A stretch of 41,374 nt of DNA. It comes from UBA5026 sp949065595 (GTDB lineage: Bacteria > Bacillota_I > Bacilli_A > RF39 > UBA660). The stretch lies in NCBI GenBank assembly GCA_949065595.1, contig CARSXK010000009.1, positions 1-41,374 of the forward strand. Direction: 5' to 3'. Under the pieces are notes generated by a model. That model was not told where the DNA came from, ran no database searches, and was given only the letters and a program-made list of their open reading frames with translations. Below are positions 7,921 through 14,612 of the stretch, one piece after another. How positions within the stretch are numbered: position 1 is the first letter of the stretch; each line of letters begins with the position of its first letter. Position numbers and translations under genes: made by a program.

Positions 7921-7953
7921 CAGTAAATGAGGCAAACAATTAAACATTTACTG
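7921..7953. promoter_or_regulatory. Inverted repeat at the transcription start of the nucleotidyltransferase gene
   Basis: CAGTAAATG (7921-7929) and CATTTACTG (7945-7953) are a perfect 9-base inverted repeat with a 15-base spacer. It begins one base after the -10 and spans the predicted start, so it is placed as an operator would be; it could also fold as an mRNA hairpin. No T tract follows. Confidence 0.45.
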
Positions 7954-7976
7954 ATTTTAGAAGGAGAAGTGCTATA

Positions 7977-8585
7977 ATGGAACAGGCTGAAATACAATAT
8001 AGGAGTATTGAAGAGCAAACCCATATATTGATAGAAATAATGAAACAAAATAAAGAATTAATGGATATATTAGACTATGTAGAATCATTAAAACTGCCCA
8101 ACTTTTATATTGCAGCAGGGGTAGTATTTCAAACCGTATGGAACTATTATGATAAGAAACCTTTGAATAATGGAATCAAGGATATTGATGTGGTGTATTA
8201 TGATAGTAAGGATATCAGTGTGGAAAAAGATTTACAGTATCACAATGAAATTGTAAATTATATAATATCTAAACATCTAAAATATGAAATAGATGTTTCC
8301 AATGAAGCCAGAATGCATTTATGGAAAAAAAACAAAGAAGGCAAAGAAATAGAACCTTATTCCAATACAGAGGATGCTATTTCTAGATGGATAGCAACCG
8401 TTCATGCGATTGGGATTACAAAGAAGAATGGTAAAATTTTTGTATATGCTCCCTATGGATTAAGCGATATATTTTCAAAAACAATTCGTCCTATTCGCCA
8501 TAAAGGAAATTCAAAAGAATTATATGAACAAAAAGTAAAAAATTGGAATGCTAGATTTTCTCATTTAAATATCATTGATTGGTAA
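7977..8585 (+). CDS. Nucleotidyltransferase family protein (DUF925 / NTP_transf_6 type)
   Basis: 202 residues, near the usual size of this family. AGAAGGAGAAG precedes ATG 7977. Seen: a GVVFQTVWN segment (Ala-Ala-Gly-x3-Gln/Asn-x2-Trp type family start), then GIKDIDVVYYD, which carries the Asp-x-Asp metal pair of nucleotidyltransferase folds, then AISRWIATVHAIG and the family's C-terminal hallmark YAPYGLSDIF followed by RPI and a Trp-Asn-Ala-Arg helix. The family is uncharacterised; the fold suggests transfer of a nucleotide to an unknown acceptor. A 9-bp hairpin spans the stop codon. The tandem-repeat protein encoded at 10043 carries a look-alike of this C-terminal motif. Confidence 0.8.
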   Translation: MEQAEIQYRSIEEQTHILIEIMKQNKELMDILDYVESLKLPNFYIAAGVVFQTVWNYYDKKPLNNGIKDIDVVYYDSKDISVEKDLQYHNEIVNYIISKHLKYEIDVSNEARMHLWKKNKEGKEIEPYSNTEDAISRWIATVHAIGITKKNGKIFVYAPYGLSDIFSKTIRPIRHKGNSKELYEQKVKNWNARFSHLNIIDW

Positions 8586-8600
8586 GTAAAATACCAATCA
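8576..8600 (+). terminator. Hairpin across the stop codon of the nucleotidyltransferase gene
   Basis: TGATTGGTA (8576-8584) and TACCAATCA (8592-8600) form a perfect 9-bp stem with a 7-base loop; the TAA lies in it. No T tract follows, so termination here is doubtful and a stabilising role is equally possible. Confidence 0.4.
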
Positions 8601-8668
8601 TTGGTAGCAAGGGAAATGTAAAGAAGCGCTTTTGTTAGATGTATATATCAAAACAAATCAATGATATA

Positions 8669-8700
8669 AAAAAATAAATGTATTCACACATTTATTTTTT
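8669..8700. terminator. Bidirectional terminator between convergent genes
   Basis: AAAAAATAAATG (8669-8680) and CATTTATTTTTT (8689-8700) form a perfect 12-bp stem with an A tract before and T tract after, so it works on either strand. The last codons and stop of the minus-strand Fem gene lie in its right arm. Confidence 0.85.
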
Positions 8701-9945
8701 TAGAATATTCCGGAATGAAGCACTGTTTTTATACATAAAGTAAAGGGTGTTATTGGTAACCAATTCCAAGTCACCCATATACTCTTTTATGGTTGCATGA
8801 AAACCAATTTTAAAATCATTCAATCCATGATATGGATTTTTTGGTAAATCCAAATTGGTAACCCCACCTAAATTGAAGGTATGATATCCTTCCTTCGAAT
8901 ATTTTTCACATAATTTCCATATTAGTAGATGTTTAGCATTTAATCGTTTGTATTTGGTATCATATCCATCCATTAACAAGTAAGCTTCTTTTTGATTGGT
9001 TACAACAAGCGCAGAGGCAATGACAATTCCATTTGGCTGCTCTTTTAAAAGATTGGTTGCATAAATCAATTCTTTTTTATATTGATTAAAGAGTTGATCA
9101 GCAGCTATTTTTTGATTTAAATATTTTTCTTTGGAAGTATGACTTACATCTACAAGTTTTTGAGTAAGCGTTGCACATATTTTATCTTGCTTATGATATT
9201 CTTTTGTAATGGCGCTTAAATAGGTAGCAACATCCAATTTAATATAATAGAAATCTACCATGTGATTGGAAGAAAAGAAGTGATAACAGTCTTTGAAGTA
9301 TTTTAAATCCCTTGGGTATTTCTTTTGAGTATGCAGGTATAAATATTGCAAGTCATTTTCGTTACCCAAATGCATTTGCAATCCTCTTTTTTCAGCACTT
9401 CTTATCTTTGTACGGAATTCTTTTCTTATATTGCGAAAGAGTTGATAATAAGGAAGATCGAGTGAAATGACTGCTTCATATCTAGGTTTTAAAGATTCAA
9501 AAAAATGATTGTATCCTAAATGACGATATCCTAGTTGTTTCAAATGATCCAAGCAAAGGTCGTAGTTAGTGTCTTTTCTAATCAAACGATTCCATGGCTC
9601 ATGAGTATACCTTAATAGATATGGATTTAATTTGATCGCTATCACATTTCGTTTACCTAGGTATTTTTTGATTTCTTTTGTAAATAGTTCCAACAATTCA
9701 AAGTTATGATAGTCAATTAAAAAGCCACGAGGTGCATACGCATATTTAAAATTGTGTATTTTATCAATTAAAATAAGAGAAGCAGCTAGAATTTGTCCTT
9801 TTTCATCAACCAGTCCTAAAAAAACACTTTCAAAATTTTGATTGTTCATTACAAATGCATATTCTTTTGTTTGATATACAGAATGGATATTGTAATAATC
9901 AGTAAATCTTGCAAATTCACTATTGGTTAATTCTTTTAGTATCAT
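8692..9945 (-). CDS. Peptidoglycan bridge aminoacyltransferase (FemABX/MurM family)
   Basis: 417 residues, typical for the family. ATG 9945 (reading leftward) is chosen over the GTG at 9954 because AAAGGTG overlaps the GTG and lies 6 bases before the ATG. These proteins use aminoacyl-tRNA to add the first or next residue of the interpeptide bridge on the lipid II stem Lys, at the inner membrane face. Two GNAT-like subdomains are recognisable: N-terminal YQTKEYAFVM, YAPRGFLIDY and AIKLNPYLL; C-terminal ALVVTNQKEAYLLMDGY, LLIWKLCEKYSKEGYHTFNLGG and NDFKIGFHATIKEYMGDLEL. A helical, lysine-rich coiled-coil-like insertion sits around residues 235-285, as in FemA-type enzymes. Which amino acid is added cannot be told. 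Own extended -10 promoter. Confidence 0.9.
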   Translation of the reverse strand: MILKELTNSEFARFTDYYNIHSVYQTKEYAFVMNNQNFESVFLGLVDEKGQILAASLILIDKIHNFKYAYAPRGFLIDYHNFELLELFTKEIKKYLGKRNVIAIKLNPYLLRYTHEPWNRLIRKDTNYDLCLDHLKQLGYRHLGYNHFFESLKPRYEAVISLDLPYYQLFRNIRKEFRTKIRSAEKRGLQMHLGNENDLQYLYLHTQKKYPRDLKYFKDCYHFFSSNHMVDFYYIKLDVATYLSAITKEYHKQDKICATLTQKLVDVSHTSKEKYLNQKIAADQLFNQYKKELIYATNLLKEQPNGIVIASALVVTNQKEAYLLMDGYDTKYKRLNAKHLLIWKLCEKYSKEGYHTFNLGGVTNLDLPKNPYHGLNDFKIGFHATIKEYMGDLELVTNNTLYFMYKNSASFRNILKK

Positions 9946-9963
9946 ATATTTCACCTTTTATCT

Positions 9964-9972
9964 ATTATAGCA
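9964..9972 (-). promoter_or_regulatory. Extended -10 promoter of the Fem gene
   Basis: On the minus strand TGCTATAAT (complement of 9964-9972) lies about 20 bases before the start codon. No good -35 is seen, as is common with extended -10 elements. Confidence 0.55.
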
Positions 9973-9999
9973 TTTTTTTAGGTTTATAAATAAAAAACC

Positions 10000-10028
10000 T
10001 TGTGAAATATAAGAAATCGTGTTAATAT
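10000..10028 (+). promoter_or_regulatory. Promoter of the tandem-repeat gene
   Basis: TTGTGA (10000-10005), 17-base spacer, TAATAT (10023-10028) preceded by TGT, an extended -10. The start codon follows only 15 bases later, giving a very short leader containing GGAG. Confidence 0.55.
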
Positions 10029-10042
10029 AACTGGAGAACAAA

Positions 10043-12624
10043 ATGGGTAGATTATTTCCAAAGAAAGTCTTTCGTTTAACCATAAAAAGGATAGTGATAG
10101 ATATGAATGGACGAAGTGAAAAAAATATTTACACCTACTATAGCGCATATAGTCGCACTGTGATTGAGTGTGTATATGCTTATGCACCACAGGGTTTAAG
10201 GAATATATTTACAAAAAAATGGGGAACTTATCTAAATGGTGAAAAATATATACACTTGGAGGAAAAGGAACAAGTATTATTTGAACGCTACAGTAAATGG
10301 TTTGAAGAACAGCTTATGATTGCAAGTGAATTGTTGAAAAAAGGATATACTGTAAAACAAGTAATTGCCAATAGGAAAGATGGAGTACGATTAAATGAAC
10401 AAACCATTATAAAAGAACCAGTTATAAAAGAACCAATTAAGAAAGCGCCCATCAATCGAGATTCTACTAAAATTTTAAATAGTATAAATGAAATTCTTGT
10501 TCGTTATCAGATAACATTAGAGGAATTGAATGAATTTGCATGTGAATTACCAAAAACTGAAAAAATAAGTTTTATTTATTACTATGGAATAGATAATCGT
10601 AAAAGGTATAACATTGCTAAAATTGCCCAAACGTTAGCGTCCAATAAAATTGTATTAGAATGTACAAGAAATCAGGTAGTAGCTTATCTTCAATCTGTAT
10701 TTCAAAAGCTAGACAAAAATTATCATATTCTGGATGAAAAGTTGGAAAAGGAAAGTTTTTATCCAGAAGCGCGTAATTCCAAAGTTCGTAAGTCAAATGC
10801 TTCAAAAGTAATTGCTGTTAAAATTTATCATGGGCTTCAAGAAGTGTTAGAAAAATATGAGTTGTCAGAAGAACAATTCAATGAACTAATGAAGAGTTTG
10901 ACAAAAGAGCAACAAATGAGTTTTCAATATGTAAATGGAATCAATCGTCCTTGTTTGTCAATTGATATGGCTGCAAAATTATTGGGTTGCGATAATCAAG
11001 CAGTAAGAACTCATTTAAACTTTGTAGAAACAGAATTGAAAAAATATCAAGAAAAAAATGCGAAAATAAGACTTTCTTTGAACAATTCTTCAGAAAGAAA
11101 AACACCTGAAATAATGGAAAGTATGTATGAAGGGTTTCTAGAAGAGGATAAGAAGTACGTAACCGAAGTGGTTTTGTATTGGAAAAAGAATAATAAAAAG
11201 TATTATGATTTAATTGAAAAAATATATGGGGATACCTATGATAAACTGAATGTAGAAGCATATAAGCAATTAACCAAAGAAGAAAAAGAAAAGTTATCTA
11301 CTATTAATAATAGGTTAAAACAAATGGTAGAAGTAAGGAAAAATGAAAACTTTATATTTCATCATGGTAAAAAACCTAAACAAAGTATGTATGAGGGGTT
11401 TCTAGAAGAGGATAAGAAGTATGTAACCGAAGTGATTTTATATTGGGAAAAAAATAATAAGGAGTATTATAATTTAATTAAAAAAGTATATGGGGATACT
11501 TATGATAAATTGAATGTAGTAGCATATAAGCGATTAATCAAAAAAGAAAGACGAGTATTATCGATTATAAAAAGTAATTTATACCAAAGAGTGGAAGTAA
11601 GGAAAAATGCAATAAAAAATGAAAACTTTATATTTCATAGTAGAAAACTCAAAAAAAGTATGTATGAAGGGTTTCTAGAAGAGGATAAGAAGTATGTAAC
11701 CGAAGTGATTTTGTATTGGAAAAAAAATAATAAAGAGTATTATGATTTAATTGAAAAAGTATATGGATCTACTTATGATAAACTGAATGTAGAAGTATAT
11801 GAGCAATTAACCAAAGAAGAAAAAGAAAAGTTATCTATTATTAAAAAGCGTTTAAATAAAAGAATAATTATTTCTTTTAAAAATAATGCAAATGGAACGA
11901 TTCCGTTACGAGGGAAAAACCCTAAACAAAGTATGTATGAGGGGTTTCTAGAAGAGGATAAGAAGTATGTAACCGNNNNNNNNNNNNNNNNNNNNNNNNN
12001 NNNNNNNNNNNNNNNNNNNNNNNNNNNNNNNNNNNNNNNNNNNNNNNNNNNNNNNNNNNNNNNNNNNNNNNNNNNCTCAAAAAAAGTATGTATGAAGGGT
12101 TTCTAGAAGAGGATAAGAAGTATGTAACCGAAGCGATTTTGTATTGGAAAAAAAATAATAAAAAGTATTATGATCTAGTTAAAAAAGTATATGGGGATAC
12201 TTATGATAAATTGAATGTAGTAGCATATAATCAATTAACCAAAGAAGAAAGGCGATTATTATCAATTATAAAAGATAATTTATATTCTCTGGTAGAAAAA
12301 AGAAAAAGGAAAGATAAAACCTTAAATCAAAAATTACAACAGAATGAAAATATTATAATTTCTCAAAATCAAATATTGATTAAAGATATATTTCAAAACG
12401 AAATTATGCAAATCGGTAGATATGTACATATGCAGTTGAAAAGTCAAAACCGCGAAAGTCAAAAAAATGCAATTTATATATGGAATATGGTAGAAAATCT
12501 TTTCGAAAAACCAATAACTGATGTAAGGGCTTTTCATCGTATGATAGAAATGCTAAATATATTACAACAATCACCTGTATATTTAAATCCTATGGATGAA
12601 AAAATAGTCAAAATAAAAATATAA
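10043..12624 (+). CDS. Large tandem-repeat protein with sigma-region-4-like units; interrupted by an assembly gap
   Basis: One gene read across a 100-N gap: left part 10043-11975, right part to TAA 12622-12624. GGAG lies before ATG 10043. Parts in order: an N-terminal segment of about 120 residues with YAPQGLRNIF and FERYSKWFEEQ, recalling the tail of the DUF925 protein encoded at 7977; two diverged units of about 75-80 residues (10475-10740 and 10820-11045), each with a Leu/Glu helix, a YYYGIDN- or YVNGIN-type turn, then a helix-turn-helix-like stretch (DMAAKLLGCDNQAVRTHL) reminiscent of sigma region 4; at least five units of 88-91 residues starting SMYEGFLEEDKKYV; and a C-terminal domain of about 100 residues ending EKIVKIKI. 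No signal peptide or membrane segment. The two sides of the gap are in different frames, which the arbitrary gap length explains. Nucleic-acid binding is inference from the HTH-like parts. Confidence 0.7.
11120..12300 (+). repeat. Tandem coding repeats, period 264-273 bp (88-91 codons)
   Basis: Unit starts (ATG of SMYEGF) are at 11123, 11387, 11660, 11933 and 12088, giving periods of 264, 273 and 273 up to the gap. The first 45-60 bases of each unit are almost identical in DNA, including silent positions, while the linkers differ. Units 1 and 3 share NVE(A/V)Y and TKEEKEKLS; unit 2 and the unit after the gap share NVVAY and a basic KER(R)-type helix. Linkers alternate KPKQ and LKK. Confidence 0.9.
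11976..12075. other. Assembly gap (100 N)
   Basis: Exactly 100 N, the conventional filler for a gap of unknown size, placed inside the repeat array. The left edge stops 43 bases into a unit and the right edge starts 12 bases before the next unit, so a single ordinary unit would need about 210-220 missing bases. Confidence 0.99.
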
Positions 12625-12629
12625 AATGT

Positions 12630-12659
12630 AAAGAATGATAAATAAAGTCGTTCTTTTTC
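12630..12659 (+). terminator. Terminator of the tandem-repeat gene
   Basis: AAGAATGA (12631-12638) pairs with TCGTTCTT (12648-12655), one G-U pair, followed by TTTT to 12658. Confidence 0.7.
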
Positions 12660-12667
12660 TATGAGCA

Positions 12668-12676
12668 TGATATAAT
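12668..12676 (+). promoter_or_regulatory. Extended -10 promoter of eno
   Basis: TGATATAAT at 12668-12676. The matching -35 position (12648-12653, TCGTTC) is weak and lies in the preceding terminator. Confidence 0.6.
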
Positions 12677-12706
12677 AGATGTGAGATAAATCATTAGGAG
12701 GAACAT

Positions 12707-13960
12707 ATGTCAAAGATAAAAAATATATTTGCAAGAGAAATATTGGATTCAAGGGGGAATCCTACTGTTGAAGTAGATGTAACATTAGAAAGCGGAATTT
12801 TTGCACGTGCAAGTGTACCATCTGGTGCTTCAACTGGTTCAAAAGAAGCATTAGAATTACGTGATCAAGATAAAAATCGTTTTCATGGGAAAGGGGTTTT
12901 AAAAGCGGTTGAAAATGTTAATACCAAAATATGTCCCATTTTAGTTGGAAAAGATGTGCATCATCAAAAGGAAATCGATGAGGCCATGATCGCACTTGAT
13001 GGAACCAATGCTAAAAGTCACTTGGGCGCCAATGCTATATTAGGGGTATCACTTGCTTGTATCAAAGCAGCTGCTCTATATGATAAAAAACCACTTTATG
13101 CCTATATAGGAGAAGGAAAAAATTTACCATACCCTATGATGAATATTTTAAATGGTGGAGCACATGCGGATAATAATGTTGATTTTCAAGAATTTATGAT
13201 CATTCCACAAGCAGATACCATTCAAGATCGCATTCGGATTGGTTCTGAAGTATTTCATTCTTTAAAAAAAGTATTGGTAGAAAAAGGTTATAGCACAGGA
13301 GTAGGCGATGAAGGTGGCTTTGCTCCTAACTTAAATTGTAACAAAGAAGCGCTTGATTTCATTTGTACAGCCATTGAAAAAGCAGGTTATACCCCAGGGA
13401 AAGAGGTTAACCTAGCAATGGATGTTGCGGCCAGTGAATTTTATGAAGATGGCAAGTATAAACTTGCAGGAGAACAAAGAATCTTAAGCAGTAGTCAAAT
13501 GGTAGACTTTTTAGAAGAACTTGTACAACAATACCCAATTGTTTCAATTGAAGACGGATTACATGAAACTGATTATGAAGGTTGGAAAGAGCTAACCAGT
13601 CGTTTGGGTCATCAGATACAAATCGTTGGAGATGATGTATTTGTAACCAATCCTAAAATTTTTGAACAAGGGATTGTGATGGGAATTGGCAATGCCATTT
13701 TGTTAAAAGCCAATCAAATTGGAACCATAACTGAACTATTGGAAACCATTGAACTTGCCAAACGAAATGGATATAAAACAGTTCTATCCCATCGAAGTGG
13801 TGAGACCGATGATAGTTTTATTGCCGATTTTGCGGTAGGACTAGATTTAGGACAAATAAAAACGGGTTCCATGTCTCGTATGGACCGTATTTGTAAATAT
13901 AATCAACTCATTCGAATTGAAGAAGATATAGAAAAAGATAACAAAACATCAATTTTGTGA
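12707..13960 (+). CDS. eno: Enolase (phosphopyruvate hydratase)
   Basis: 417 residues; the family is usually 420-435. TTAGGAGGAA precedes ATG 12707. Interconverts 2-phosphoglycerate and phosphoenolpyruvate in glycolysis, cytoplasmic, Mg-dependent. Motifs in order: ILDSRGNPTVEVD at the N terminus, SGASTGSKEALELRD loop, GGAHADNNVDFQEFMI, GDEGGFAPNL with the proton-relay Glu, MDVAASEFY (metal Asp), SIEDGL (metal Glu), GDDVFVTN (metal Asp), LLKANQIGT with the catalytic Lys, SHRSGET, and GQIKTGSMSRMDR with the second Lys. All catalytic residues are kept. It stands alone, without gapA, pgk, tpi or gpm beside it, unlike many Firmicutes. Own promoter and hairpin. Confidence 0.97.
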   Translation: MSKIKNIFAREILDSRGNPTVEVDVTLESGIFARASVPSGASTGSKEALELRDQDKNRFHGKGVLKAVENVNTKICPILVGKDVHHQKEIDEAMIALDGTNAKSHLGANAILGVSLACIKAAALYDKKPLYAYIGEGKNLPYPMMNILNGGAHADNNVDFQEFMIIPQADTIQDRIRIGSEVFHSLKKVLVEKGYSTGVGDEGGFAPNLNCNKEALDFICTAIEKAGYTPGKEVNLAMDVAASEFYEDGKYKLAGEQRILSSSQMVDFLEELVQQYPIVSIEDGLHETDYEGWKELTSRLGHQIQIVGDDVFVTNPKIFEQGIVMGIGNAILLKANQIGTITELLETIELAKRNGYKTVLSHRSGETDDSFIADFAVGLDLGQIKTGSMSRMDRICKYNQLIRIEEDIEKDNKTSIL

Positions 13961-13961
13961 T

Positions 13962-13981
13962 AAAAATAGTAAACTATTTTT
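13962..13981 (+). terminator. Hairpin after eno
   Basis: AAAAATAG (13962-13969), TAAA loop, CTATTTTT (13974-13981). The stem is AT-rich and the T tract is part of it, so it is a weak terminator by itself. Confidence 0.5.
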
Positions 13982-14100
13982 AAAAAATTTTCATAAAACG
14001 AAAGAATGTATGCAGATGGAAGAAACTCCATATAATAAAAAAGAGATGCGTAGAACTTTCGTATGTTAAGTGTTGTCTTTAGTGGAATTTAAGAAAAGAA
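13982..14100. other. Gene-free stretch between eno and the winged-helix-like gene
   Basis: No open frame with a ribosome binding site. A TATAAT at 14031-14036 lacks a clear -35. ACGAAAG (near 13998-14004) could pair with CTTTCGT (near 14058-14064). Ends at a strong bidirectional terminator. Confidence 0.4.
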
Positions 14101-14131
14101 AACAAAAGGAGAATGTTATCCTTTTGTTTTT
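14098..14131. terminator. Bidirectional terminator, stop codon in the loop
   Basis: AACAAAAGGA (14101-14110) pairs with TCCTTTTGTT (14119-14128), extended by flanking A and T tracts on both sides. The TAA of the minus-strand gene (14118-14116) lies in the loop. Confidence 0.85.
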
Positions 14132-14514
14132 TGTACCTGATTTGATTCAATTGTTCGATACATACTAGCGATTTGTAAATATAATTGCTGCTGTTCTGGT
14201 GTGAGTAGTTGTTCCCATACCATTGCTCGTACCATTGGATTAGAAGCCATAATTTCTGTATCGCCTCCATTATGATAGATAGAAATGAAACCTGAATCTT
14301 TTAGCTTTTGAATGGAAAGCATGATGGTCTCTGGATTTATACCTGCTAGTAAATTCGCAAAATTTTCTTGTTGTTTGAATTGTTCCATTTTATCAATTAA
14401 ATCATTTAATAACACACTGTTGATACATTCGTAATAAGCTACACCAAGAAATGAAATTATTTTTTCATCCACGCTATTTTCTAAAATATCATATTTTTTA
14501 TAATTCTTTTGCAA
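14116..14514 (-). CDS. Small winged-helix-like protein, function unknown
   Basis: 132 residues starting at TTG 14514: AAGGAGG lies 8 bases before it on the minus strand and no ATG or GTG in the right frame competes, so a TTG start is favoured. Soluble. An N-terminal helical part (DEKIISFLGVAYYECINS) leads to NPETIMLSIQKLKDSGFISI, which looks like a recognition helix followed by a beta wing (HNGGDTEIMAS), then a C-terminal Gln-rich helix (TPEQQQLYLQIASMY). That layout suggests a MarR/DprA-like winged helix, but I do not recognise a family and the call is structural guesswork. It is transcribed divergently from priA with a shared AT-rich upstream region of about 100 bases. Confidence 0.65.
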   Translation of the reverse strand: MQKNYKKYDILENSVDEKIISFLGVAYYECINSVLLNDLIDKMEQFKQQENFANLLAGINPETIMLSIQKLKDSGFISIYHNGGDTEIMASNPMVRAMVWEQLLTPEQQQLYLQIASMYRTIESNQVQKTKG

Positions 14515-14587
14515 TTGAAAAACCTCCTTAAAATTATTATAATAGCTGGCTTTTTAAAAGTCAATCATAGACGTGATAATGAATATT

Positions 14588-14596
14588 TGTTATAAT
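14588..14596 (+). promoter_or_regulatory. Extended -10 promoter of priA
   Basis: TGTTATAAT at 14588-14596. The ATG at 14595 overlaps it, so it cannot be the translation start; the leader to ATG 14613 is only about 10 bases and contains GGTGAG. Confidence 0.6.
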
Positions 14597-14612
14597 GAAA
14601 ACGGTGAGATAT

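Noticed and set aside
11120..12300. CRISPR array or intergenic repeat
   Set aside because: Period is near 270 bases, multiple of three, and the repeats are coding with conserved protein frame; no short palindromic repeats or unique spacers.
12076..12624. A separate second gene starting at ATG 12088
   Set aside because: The ATG is the repeat's internal SMYEGF methionine; the frame difference across the N run is explained by arbitrary gap length.
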